Of a DNA stretch of 64,000 bases, positions 24,138 through 36,800 are shown in pieces. This DNA comes from Dermatophagoides farinae (Eukaryota; Arthropoda; Arachnida; Sarcoptiformes; Pyroglyphidae): NCBI RefSeq assembly GCF_024713945.1, contig NC_134686.1:706001-770000 (forward strand), written 5' to 3'. Made by a program: the position numbers and the translations under genes. The notes beneath the pieces are model-generated. The model did no database searches, had not been told where the DNA came from, and worked only from the letters and a program-made list of their open reading frames with translations. Position 1 is the first letter of the stretch; the number at the start of each line of letters is the position of its first letter.

Positions 24138-27100
24138 GAAAGATAAAGAGAGATAGGAACAGCCCAAGAATTTTAGAAATAATAAAAAAAAATAAATTGC
24201 AAGTTTCAATTATATTCTTCTTTGAAAGAATTCTTTAACTCTTACTTTACACAAAAGCAAAAAAAAACGAAAACGAAAAGACAAGCAAAAATAGAATAAA
24301 AAAAAATATTCTATCATGCCCATCTAATTTTATTTTTTTTTCATTCGATCAAGAATCTTAAGTCGATAAACGAAGTAGAATGGAAAAAAATGATTGTCAA
24401 TAATCAAATTTTCAATGATTAGAACAACAACAACAACAACAACAACTAGGAAAAATTCTTTGTGGTTTTTCTAAAATCTTTTTTATTATCTTTGATCAAA
24501 TGCAGTGTTTGTGTGTGATGAGATCAAAATCAAATTGATGTCATTGTTGTTGTTGTTGTTGTTCAAGAACTAGTTTTTCAACAACAATCAAAAGAAAAAA
24601 AAAATTTTTTATCACATGAAATATAAAGAAAAATTGTTATGAATGAGATTTTATCCATAGAATTTTTTTTTTTTTTTTTGCTATAAGATTCTCAATTCGG
24701 TAATATCATCAATCATTTGATCTTTGTGTCTTTTGTTGTTGTTGTTGTTGTTGTGTTTGTGTTTGTGTGTGGTGGATGTGCAATTTTATTGTCGTGCAAA
24801 AAAAAAAAAATTGTCGTCTTGCAGACTTTTTTTTTTACTCATTCACTCACTCACTTTGTCTAATATGTTTGTGAAACATTTTTTTTGTTGAGTCGTAGAT
24901 CGGATTTTCCATTTTTTTTTTCTGCTATGGTTAGCGCCTTTTCTATTATGCTTTGTAGATTGTGTATGTGTGTGTGTGTGTGTGTTGAGGGGTCCATTTT
25001 TTTCTGTATTTTTCATCTCTTTTTTTCATGTGTCCTAAATCGAGTTATTTTCGGCGCCATCTTTGTCGTTGTTGTTGTTGTTGTTGTTGTCCATCAGAAG
25101 ATTGTGAAGAAAAAAAGAAACTGGTAACTCGAATATGATGATTTTTTTGTTCATACCAATTGACAAAGTTTCCCATTAGCATTATTTTGTTTGTTTCGAT
25201 TTCATATACTGTAATGATTATGATTTTGATAATCTTAATCAAGTAAAAAAAAATATATCCAAGAAAATGGAATAAATGTAACGTATGTTTTGGATATGAA
25301 AATGATTTTTCATCATTATTCTGATGATGATGATTTGATTTTCATTTTCATTTTCATTATTTTGAGAATTTATTTTTTTTTTTATTTCGTTGAGTTTTTT
25401 TTTTCCTTCTTACGATACATTTGCCATCAATTGATAATGTATAGTGTTGACGATGGTGATGAAAAGTTGGAATAAAAGGCGTCAAACTATAAGAAGGCGA
25501 CGATGATGATGATGATGAGAATGCCAATCGCAGCATAAAATAATTTTCTCTCTCTTTCTCTATTCTTTCATTTGATTCTCAATGGGTCAAGTGAACAGAG
25601 AGAGAGAGAGAGAGAGAGAGAAAAAAAAATCAAACAATTCTGTATAAGCCTCAAAAGAATATACAACAACAACAACAACAACAAGAAGATTGAATGTTTT
25701 TTTTCTTTTTCATTTTCACTGTTTGAGCTGATGGACATCTGAAAAAAAATAAATGCAAAAAAAAAATCTGATAGCAGCAATGTGTGTGTGTGTGCGTTGG
25801 CGTAGATTCTACGCCGTAGAATATATCATGTGTGTGTGCATGTTTTTTTTTCTTCTTGAATGAATGATTACATTTAACCCGTGGTTGTATTGAATCGTCT
25901 TGTTTTCGTTGTTTTTTTTCTTTTTTTTTGGCAAAAGAAAAATAACGGGAACCAGATTCTTTTTTTTCTCACTCACTCACACTCTCTTTATCAAATATTT
26001 GATCCGATATTAATCGGTGTTTATGTATTTGAATAGAGAGAGAGAAAAAAAAATCAAAATCAGAATGAACAAGAAAGTAAAAAAAAACAGCAAATCTTTT
26101 CTGATCCGATTGCGATGATTATATTATATGTATATAAAATGCATACAAAATATATGAAAAGAAAGAAAAAATCAGATCAACTTCAAAGGTCAATTAGGGG
26201 TCAATAAATTACTGTTTCTTTTTTTTTGGTGGTTGCTATTGGCAATAAGAGAACGAAAAATTCATTCCATTCAAATCGATTATTAACAGTAAAAATCGAT
26301 GCTAGAAAAAAAAATACCAGGCAGTCCATTATCATTTGTATTGCAATTTTCATGTGAACAAACAGAAAAAAATTGGAATTTATCGATAATGATTATTGGC
26401 AAATGGCTGCCATGTTCATTTTTTTTCCTCTCATTTCATAATAATATTCAAATATGCAATGATGAATATTTTATTAGAAATGAAAATTTTTACGTGTGGT
26501 TTGTGAATTGTGAGCAACAAAAAAAAAAATTTCCTTTTTCCTCGTCGGTTCATCTATATGTTGTGTATTGTAACATATAATAATGAAAGAAAAGAGATAC
26601 CTGCCACCACAAAAAAAATGTATAAATTCTGCAAACAAAACCAGTAACTTTACATCAAGTAGACAAAAAAAAATTTGATATTCCAGTAGGAAATGTTTAT
26701 TATGTGATAAAGTGTGTCTGTGTGTGTGTGTGTGGTTGTGGTTGTGGTGGTTAGATGATGACCATTGATGATGATGGTCATCATTGATGATTGGAGAATG
26801 AATTTTTTTTGTTTTGTCTCTTTTTAAAAAACTTATCACGTATCAGGTTATATTGATGAAAATGTAAATAAAATGCATTATAGCGACTTTAAAAATGGTA
26901 AAAAATGAAAATTTTTTTTTTTTTGGTTCCCCGCCCCCCACTGAAAATAAATGATCATCATTCACTTTATATTCATTTGAGAAAATAAACAAAAAGGCCA
27001 TCATCATTTATGTGATGCTTGAAAAAATTTTTTTTTTTCGTTCACCGTGTTTTTTTGTTCTTGTTTGAAATCCATGTAATTGGATTTACAGATACAGAAA

Positions 27101-28205
27101 ATAAACCTGTCTAATAATAATAAGATAAAGATACATTGTTTTTGTCTTGACAGGCTACCGTTTTTTGTACATACATATGACACCTTTGCTTTTAATGGTT
27201 TTCCAAAAGATAAAAAACAGAGATAAATAAATAGATTGTTATTCGTTGTTGTTGTTGTTGTTGTTGTGGACATTATCATCATGTCAACCACAAACACACA
27301 ATTTTGTTAAATAGATACGAGTGTGTGTGTGTGTGTAAGTGACAAAAAAAAAAAATGAAATTCAATTTTCACTTGCAGCAATCATAAATTTGTTGTTTTT
27401 CAATTGAATTGTGTAAGTGTGTGAGTGTCATAATCACTTTCCATGTGGATAAATGATTATTATTGCCATTTTTATTCCATGAGAATTTTTTTTGTTTTTT
27501 TTTTTTTGGTTCTTTATCGTTTAAAATTTAGAATTTAGAATAAAAAAAATGGAAAAAATGAAAAATAGACCATTTTTTCAGCAATCATATGCATGCAAAT
27601 GTGAAAATTTTAGTTTTATATTTATGATGAATATATACATATATTCCATTCAATTTGTGTATCCATTAATTTTGTGGAATTAGATTTTTTTTTTTTTTTT
27701 GTTTTGTTTTAGACAAAACAATGAAAAGAAAATGGATGAAGTTTTTGTTTCAGATTAAAAAATAAATTTTCACCACAATTTGAGCGCCATCTTTTATCTG
27801 TAATCAGTGATTATTATGAGAATTTTTTTTTTCATTTCATAAACAAACACAGAACGAATATAATACAGATTCAGTCCGAATTCTCTTTGTGTATGGGTGG
27901 AACATATCAACAAAAAAATAAATTACAAATTCATGAAACCAAAAAAAAAAAAAAAAAAAAAATCCAAAAATTTGACATTTTTTTGGTTCTCTTTTCTTGA
28001 AATTGTCATTTTTTTTTTTTTTTTTGGTTTATCAAATGAATTTCCATTCTATCATGCTCATCATTTTTTTTTCATATACATTTAAAATATGAGAACAAAA
28101 TTCTTTTATTTTATTCAATCTTTTATTCTTTCTTTTTTTCCTTTTTTTTTCCACCACCATCCAGATGATGGCGATGAAGTCACGCTAATGTATGCCAAGC
28201 TTGAG
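19268..28205 (+). CDS. Partial gene model of unknown family (two exons joined across an 8.8-kb intron)
   Basis: Exon 19268-19409 reads MNKMGVRRGVRGSFRG, then LRRYGSAEYSRRPYRHH and NWVFRNGEWRIAF, and stops at a textbook donor (g|gtaagt, phase 1). The next convincing exon, 28165-28205, has acceptor ccatccag and donor gag|gtatgt. Joined in phase it reads WRIAFDDGDEVTLMYAKLE and ends in phase 0. Both exons are non-repetitive and richer in GC than their surroundings, which marks coding sequence here. The N-terminal part is Arg/Gly-rich. An earlier ATG at 19258 lies in another frame and soon stops. The frame is also open upstream for about 20 codons, so 5' coding exons are possible. A possible last exon is 31767-31835, giving 83 residues in all. 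The two exons could instead be an upstream alternative start of the SLC4A11-type gene, whose second coding exon is also phase 0. No function is assigned. Confidence 0.45.
21497..21568. repeat. (CT)36 microsatellite
   Basis: An uninterrupted 72-base TC/CT dinucleotide run. The complementary strand is a GA run, the GAGA-type sequence bound by GAGA factor in insects; any such role here is untested. Confidence 0.95.
21967..22013. repeat. Compound TCTG/CT microsatellite
   Basis: Four TCTG units (21967-21982) grade directly into a CT dinucleotide run to 22013, the usual look of a dinucleotide tract mutated to a tetranucleotide one. Confidence 0.9.
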
Positions 28206-31200
28206 GTATGTCTATTTTTCTTAAATTTATATTTGAATATTTGATGAAACAAGACAAAACAAGACAAAAAAAACAACAACAAAAAAAATTTCATTTCCTT
28301 TTCCACTTCCTTTTTCATTTTTTTTTCATTCATTCATTCATTTGAAAACAAAACAAAACAAAACAACAACGACGACAAAAAAATATCCAATCATTCTCAT
28401 GATTTATTTATGTATATCTCTCTCTCTTTCTCTCATTGAATGAGAATCACAATGGCTGCAAAATGTCTCATTCAATTATTTGTGACATATATTATTATTA
28501 TTATTATCTGATCAACATCATTGTAGAAAATTCTGAATTGCAAAAAAAAAAAAAAAATAACCAAAACCAAAAACATAAAATGAACCCAAAATTCAAATGT
28601 TGATTTGTTGTATAATTGTCTATTGAGCCGTACATAAACAAACAAAACAAAACAAAAAAAAAAACAAAAATTCAATCTATTTTTATATCCATTTCACAGA
28701 TTCATCATCATGTGACATTATTCTGTGGAAAAAAAGTCATTCTCTGTGTATGTTTTTTTTCTCAACATTTACAAATCTATAAATGCCCTGGACACACTTG
28801 ATGTTTATTATCGGTTTGTTTTTTCTTCAATCTTGCAACATTCAAAATTTCGAAACGCAATTCTCTTTTAGTGTCATTGTAAAACAAAATGAATCAAAAC
28901 TCAAACTCAATCTATCTGATAACAACGGTGAGAAAAAAAATCGATTATCGATAGTGAGAAAAAAAAACTCAAGTACAAAACAAAACAAAAAGAAAATTGA
29001 CAACATTTGATCCAAGATGGCGCGTCAGTTGAAATCAATTCTGTGAGGTTTTTTTTCCTATTCTGTGACGCATCATCTGTCATGGATGAAAAAAAGAATT
29101 TTCTTTTCTTTTTTTGGTTCTGTAGTTCCGTTAATATACACTTTTGAAAATGATAATAATAATGTTGAAGAACAGAAAACAAAAACAAAAACAAAACAAA
29201 ATGAAATGAAAAGAAAAAAAATTCTTTTTTATTTCTAGAATCGAATTTAGAATTGTCACCAGTGTGTGTGTGTGTGAAAAGATTGAAGAATTTCCGACAT
29301 ATCACATTTATTCAGTATTTTTTTCCCCGTTGTTGTTGTTGTATCGATTTTAATTTTTATTTTAATGCTGGTTGTTTGCTACTCTCTACAACCACATGCC
29401 ATGATTATATTTTTCCATTTTTTTTTTTTTTTTTTTTGATGGAATGAATTCAAAATTTAAAATTTTTTCCAATCAAAACCAATGAAAACATTGAACATAT
29501 GGCTGTAGACCACACACATTTATTTGATGATGATGATGATTATGATGCAGTAATCCATAATAAGAAAAAAAAATGTTGAGAAATGTAAAAAAGAAAAAAA
29601 CCAAAGAAATGACATTTCAAATAATTTTTCTCAATGATTTTCTAATATTTATTTGATGTGATGAATTTATCAAACAAATAAATGATTTCTGATCTCTTTC
29701 TTTATCTCTTTACGCCTGTCAATGTAAATCATATTATCTGATGACATTGATTCTTGTTGACATTTTTTTTTTTTTTTTTGATATAAGGTATTTATCGTAA
29801 AATGACAAAACAAAGAGGTGGATGAATTTTGGTAATTTTATTCCAATAGATAGATTTATAGGTCAAATATATTTTTTTGTTGTTGTTGTTGATGAAAAAA
29901 AACAATCAAATTATTTGATACACAAGAAACAAAAAAAAATATGAGGAAAAACCTGTGTGCTACGAAATCGAAAATCGAAATGAATCAATTCATTTCATCA
30001 CAACGAATGAATCAATCCTAGCAATCATCAGTCAAATATATTCCATTTAAAGCAATGGAACAATTTAGTTTTTGGGGAAAAAGAATGTGAAAACAACAAA
30101 AACAAGAAAAAATCAGAGAGCGAGAGAGAGAAAAGTATCATCAATTTAATATATAAACCAATCAAAATAGTAGTGAAAAAGAAAAAAAAGTCAACGTTTT
30201 TGAACAACACAGCACAGAAATTGATGAATTGAATGAATGAATGAATGAATTCAAACGTAATGAATGGAAATTGAATTCTGGATGAATGGGAAAAAAAACT
30301 AAGAAAAAGATTCGCTGATGTTGCAAACATCAATTTCTCATACCTCTTTTTTTTCTTTTGGTTTTTGATGACGAACTTTTTCTATTCTCTCTCTCATGGT
30401 TATTTGATTCTTCAACCCATAGTATAACATAACATTTGGGTAACTTTTTTTTTTGCTGTTTCCTTTTGTGTTTATGTTTCCGTTGCCGTCGACTACTACG
30501 ACTACTAAACTGCTACTGCTACGACAACGATCAAAATGAGTGTGAGAAATCTTTACAAAATCCGCAAAAAAAAAATATTTGCCAATTTTTCTTCGTTTCG
30601 TTGTTTCGTTTTTTTTATCAATCTCTCATCATGATCAAGCAAAAACATTTATCTTAATATATATAAATTGAATCGATTTTAAACACAATAAAGATGGAGA
30701 TTTTGACTTATTTTCTCATCGATTGTTGTTTGTGATTTGTTCCATAACTAATGTTGTTTTTTATTTTATTTTATTTTATTAAATACCCGCCACACACACA
30801 CATACACACACAAACACAAACATCGATGTTATACTTGAAACTTAATTTATTGAATATATCTAACCATCCAACCACCCACCCACCGACCCTAAAAAAAGAA
30901 AAAATTTCCAATGATGATGAGAATGACCTCAATTATTGATCGATCGATTCAATCGGCTGTAGCCATTGGCTTATATATATATATATATATTTTATTATTC
31001 CTTTTGATGGTCAGTATTGACCAACGAACAAAAAAAACAACATACATCATACTATTATATATTTGAAATTAGTCATTCATTCAATATTTTTTTTTGTTTT
31101 GTTTATTTATTTGTTTGTTTGGTTATTATATAAGTCATCATCATCATCATTTTTTTTTTTTTTTTGCTTATGGTGATACATAGAAGTAAAGTTTTACATT

Positions 31201-33816
31201 ATTCTATATAACTGAATAATCGGAATGAATGAATGAATGGATGAATCAATGGGTGAAAAAAAAACGATTTGTTTGGCAAAAAAAAGCATCATCATTCCAA
31301 TATTGTGTGTATGTGTGTGTGTGTGTGTGTGTGTGGGTGGATTGGTTTGTTGTGTTTTATATGTGAATGATGATTTCTCATCATATACAACTATATATAT
31401 ATTGTATGATATTCAATGGTAGATGATTTTTTTTCCTTTCATATCATTTTAATGTCAATGTTTTCATTGTTGTTGTTGTTGTTGTTATTGTTATTGTTAT
31501 CGTTGTTGTTATTTGCCGAATCCAATTGGGAATTCAATATAAAAGAGAATGTGATGATAAGAATATTGAGAAAAAAGTTTTATTGTTTTCATCATCATCA
31601 TCAACAACAACAGCGACAACATTGTCATCGATTTGTTTGTAGCCGGCATTATATGATATATAACATTTATTTTTCTGGTTTCTCTCTCTCTATCGTTCAT
31701 CATCAACTTTATTGTCTTTATTTTTATTTGATAAATGGAAAAAAAACATATGAAAATTTGTTCTAGCCAGACCTTTGGAGAGCTATCGATAGATGGTATC
31801 GATACGACAAAACCATAATGATATTGACTTGCTGAACTGGCTGACTGACTGACTTACTGAATGATGATGATGATGATGATGATGGTTTTCTTTTTCAACA
31901 CACACGCAGAAAAAAAAGTTGTTATTGAAATAAACAAATTATTATTGGATCAATGAACAAAAAAAAACTTCTACTACTACTTGTATTTGCACCAAACTGA
32001 ATGAATGAATGAATGAATGAAGCCGAAACACGGAAACAGACAAACAAACAAACAAACAAAAAAAGATTATGGAAAACAGAAGAAAAGGAAAAAAAATATT
32101 ATAAGGGACTTATAATGTCAATAGGCCAACATCATCATCATCATCATCATCATCATCATAACCAAAGACATCAACAACAACATCATCAAGAATCTAAAGA
32201 ATCAACTTATTCGAGACCACCACCACCACCACCGCCATCACCATAATTATACTACAGATTTTTATTTCTGTGAATGAAAATAAGTATAATGAAATAGGAA
32301 AAAAAACAAGATCCAACAAGAATCAAAAAAAAAGAAGAAAAAAAAATAGAAATCGGTCCGTTTGTTCTCGACATCTTTCACATTTCGTTCAATAATGTTG
32401 ATGATGATGGTGGTGGTGGAGGTTTTTTTTTCATTTTTATTCAGTAAAGATCAAATCGTACGTCGTCGTGGTCGAGGTTGTCGTTTTTTTTTTGTCAGCG
32501 ATTCATACCAATACCCTGTGTATATACACAGTCACAAACACACATACACACACCCGCAACTGTATTCAATGCGCATCTACGAAAAAAAACCGTTTTTTTT
32601 GCATCAATTTTTTTTTCTTCTTATCCACACTATCTCAACTGTCTGGTTATACACACAGCAGCAGTATTAGTATAGAATTCGAATAGAAATCAACTTGGTC
32701 AATAGCAGAATAAAAGAAAAGAAAGGAAAAAAAATTCGTTTATTTTTTTTCTTTCTTTTTTTTCCACCAAACGAAAGAAAAATTTTTTTTTTTTTTTAGT
32801 TGATTGTTCCATTACTATACATTATTTCATTTTGTACATTTCCATTTCTGGAATCAAGAATGATCTAACAGTGTGTGTGTTTGTGTGTGTGATTCACCAA
32901 AAAAAAAAAACAAAAAACAAAAAACAAAAAACACACACACACAGACATTGCACACTACAACACATTACACACATCAGACATATATTACTACTTTATATAA
33001 TGATTTGATTCTTGGTTTGTTGTTGTTGTTGTTGTTGTCGTTACTACTGAAAACAAAACAAAATCATCTGATGATGATGATGATGATGATGATGATGTAT
33101 ATGAACACACACACATTAACCAAAGATTCAAGTAAACCTAAACAATAATTACATTGAATCATCCATCCATCCATCCATTTATAAGCCATCTACATTTTCA
33201 ACTTAATAAATTTTCAACCAACCAACCAACCAACCAACCAACCGACCGACCGACCGACTATCCATCCATTGTTTTTTTCTTGTTGTTGTTGTTGTTGTTG
33301 TCTTTTATATTCTTTATTCTTCGACATTATTATAACACATCTATGTCTATCCGTCCATCACAAATCATCATGTTTTCATTGAAGAATCTTATTCATCATC
33401 ATCAACATCAACATCATCATCATCGTCATCGTCATCATCATCATCATTATTATCATCATAATCATTGTTTATCGACGTTGTTATTATTACTGTTAATGTT
33501 ATATTGTTTTTCAATGATATAACTATAAAAAAAAATTAGGTTTCAAATTCATTTCCATCCTTTATTTAATTATAAATTCTTCAATCATCATTGTTGTGAT
33601 GTATTTGTTTGTTTGTTTGTTTTTTTTTTTTTTTTTTTTGAAATAATCTGTGATTAAATTATTATCAAATCACCACCATCAATATCGACGATTGAATCAA
33701 GAGAAAAAAAGTTTTTGTTTCTTTTAAAACAAATGTCGATACGACTTTTTTTCACTTAATTCTGATATTATTTGAACGAGAAAAAAAACCAAAATTCAAG
33801 AATAACCAGAATAATA
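28206..33816 (+). other. Repeat-rich region upstream of the SLC4A11-type gene
   Basis: Mostly CA/TG, CAT/GAT and AACC/GACC repeats (33215-33258 is AACC changing to GACC). Possible coding islands: 31767-31835 after a TTCTAG acceptor, 32125-32246 (His run, then ESKESTYSRPPPPPPP and a stop) and 33343-33522 (His-rich with a Leu-rich end). None can be tied to a gene with confidence. The transporter promoter or 5' UTR should be near the right end. Confidence 0.5.
33215..33258. repeat. AACC/GACC tetranucleotide repeat
   Basis: AACC units change to GACC units half way along, showing one substitution spread by repeat expansion. It sits about 560 bases upstream of the transporter coding start. Confidence 0.85.
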
Positions 33817-33829
33817 ATGGAAGAAAATA

Positions 33830-36800
33830 ATGAAAATAAAATTGTTTCATCCACATCAAATGATGGAAACATTGATGATGATCAAAAACAAAAAAAAAGA
33901 AGAAGAACAATCAAAACCACAATCATTATCATTATCATCATCATCATCATTGTCGTTGTCGTCATTATCATTAACAATGACCAAAGATGAAGAATTGACT
34001 TTTATAAAACAACCATTGGATGAAGATAATGATGGTAATAATGATGATATTGTTGCTCAAACACCATCAACGACGACGACGACAACGACGACAACGGCAA
34101 AGACAAATTTGGAGAAAAATTTAAAACAAACAACAACAAAATCAATAAAATCTAAATTATTAAACACTGCCAAAATGAAACGGAAACCATTTATATCGAC
34201 AACAAAAATAACAAAAACAAGACATACATCGATTGAAAATGTAACGGCCACTATGATTGGCAGTAGTGGTGGACAACAATTTACACCACAAAGACAGCAA
34301 CCACCATCCATTCTAATACATCCGGCAAATTCGCCCGAAGAATATCATTATCAACATGAACTAAATCCATTGAATTTACAACAACAACAACAACAATCAT
34401 CAAAGGTGACCATTGATGTTGGTCGTAGACGTGCCTCTGTCACTAGTACTCAGATGACAACTGATATTGCTACTGTTAGTAGTATACCTGATACTAGTCG
34501 ACAACAACAACAACAACAACAGACAACATTATCATTAAATCCATCAGCAGCAAGACGTAGAAAATCCTGGGATCAAAAAGTTACCGGTCCCATTAGACGT
34601 GCTAGTCAGGCCTTAATAAATTTATCCGGTGTATTATATACCGGTAGTGATAATGTTTCTTCACTAAGTACGACCATTTTTGGTCATAATTATTATGGAC
34701 AATGTAGTCGTCGTGATTCTCGTTCACGAACACAAGAGATAATATTAATGTGTTCTTCATTTCAGCGACTTCCAATGAAAGATTTTGGTGCCGAAGTACG
34801 AGCTTCAATGGATGTTGATCAATTTTTACAACAAGCAGTATTATTATTGGATATAACAGAAACATCATTAGAAGGAATTGTTGATCGTATGTTACGAAAG
34901 GTGAGTTAAATTATAGTGAAAATTAAAAAAGAAAAAAAGTTCAATTTAAAATTCTCTAAAACTTTTCATTTTTTTCCCCACCCCAAAAAAAAACAAGGTT
35001 ATCGATGGCCGTGAACCATTGACAACACTTAAAGAAGCAAAAACAGCATTGTTCACACACGATTCTGGTGAATGTAAGTGATGAATTTATCTATTTTTTT
35101 CACTCATAAAAAAAATTAAACAAACAAAACAATTTCGATTATATTACAAAAACAAAAACATTATTGCGTGTTTTCAATGCATTAAGATTTGAAGACGAAT
35201 ATCAATATACTAATAATCAATGGTCAATAATCATCAATAATTATTATCTCCTTGTGAGTTGATGATGATTATTTATTGATTATCAATTCATTTCCAATCA
35301 ATGATAATGATGCTTAAAATGTCTGATAATTATGTGGTCTCTGATGATGATGATGATGATAATCAACTTTTTTTTCCTGTACACTAAAACAAACAATTCA
35401 TGTGACCATAACAGAATATTACGTTGGATTCTGTGTTTGTCTTTTTTCGTTGCACCGAACAAACATTAGTATCACACATAATGACCACTTTATTACAATC
35501 AAAAAACAAGCACATGTAGCGAATAAATCAATGGAAAATCAATCATAGAGAAAACATTCAATTATTCAAAATTGTAATTCATATGTGTATGTGTGTGTTT
35601 TCAACAAATTGATAAATTTAAATTGAATTTTTTTTCCATTTTTTTGAAATGCTTTCACACACACACACACACCCCAATGATCAAATTCAATTTTCGATTT
35701 GTCAAATCATATGATTGTCCATGTCATCCATGTTTTGGATTCTTTTTCTTTTTCTTACACATTGTCATTGCGTTGAAAATCGTTTTATTTTATTTTTTTT
35801 TTCATTCACCAAATACCGAATTTTATGTATGAATAAATTCATCACATTGATGCAATGACAAAAAAAAAAATTTTTGAAAAAATTGGAAAAGAAAAAAAAA
35901 CTAGAATTTTTTTTTCTTGCAATTCAATTCAATTCAATTTGAATGAATAAATGTTTGATCCGATTGAAATGGTGGATAACCAAGAAAATAAAAGAATAAC
36001 CGCATCAATATTTTCAATATTATTATCACATAGTGCAAGATGCACACACACACACACGCCCAGAAAAACACCCAATATCCAAAATATATCTATCAACATC
36101 ACGTTTTCTTTTCTTTTTTGTTCAGTTTTTTTTGCACAGCCTTTTTATCTTTATTATCTGTATTATTATTATTCAGCCAAGAATTTGATTGATTCATTCA
36201 TCATTCATTTTATATTCGTTTCCTTTTTTTTTGGTTGTTAGTGAGTAGTGTATTTATATTCAATTTCAGGAATAAAAATATTTTTTTTTATTCCCTGTTC
36301 CATGTAATATTTATTTGGATACAAATAGTCAATGTGTGTGTGTGTGTGCAGAACAACATTTACATTACATTATGGCCGGTATCCAATGAAATGTTTCATT
36401 TCGTTTTTTTTTTCATCAAGAAAAAAAAGAGAAAATTCCTGCTGGATTTGATGCTAATATTGTTCATCCTTTATTCTGGATTTTTTTTTCGTCTTTTTTC
36501 TCATGACAAAATAAAATACTAATTTAGGATGCTGTTGTTTTTTTTTTCTCATTTCATTCGATACAATTTTGTGAATCAAATGCAATATAATAATGTTGTG
36601 AAAAAGGGTGGGGAAAAAAAACACCAAAAGTAAGATAGAGTTTTTTTTCATTTTCCATTTTATCGATTCTTTACATTTGCATGATTCAATTCGATTCTAT
36701 ATCTATATATATGTAGAATCGAATCATGGAAATGACTACGACGACTACAACGACGACAAATTTTATTTTTCATTTCATTTTATTTTATTTTTTTTTTTTT

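Larger units (their letters stand above)
19410..28164 (+). other. Long repeat-rich intron or intergenic stretch
   Basis: No supportable coding sequence between the two exons of the orphan model. It holds CA/TG runs, CAA/TTG runs (18919-18952 just upstream, 21320, 24424, 25063, 25666), two CT blocks and many A/T homopolymers. Confidence 0.5.
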
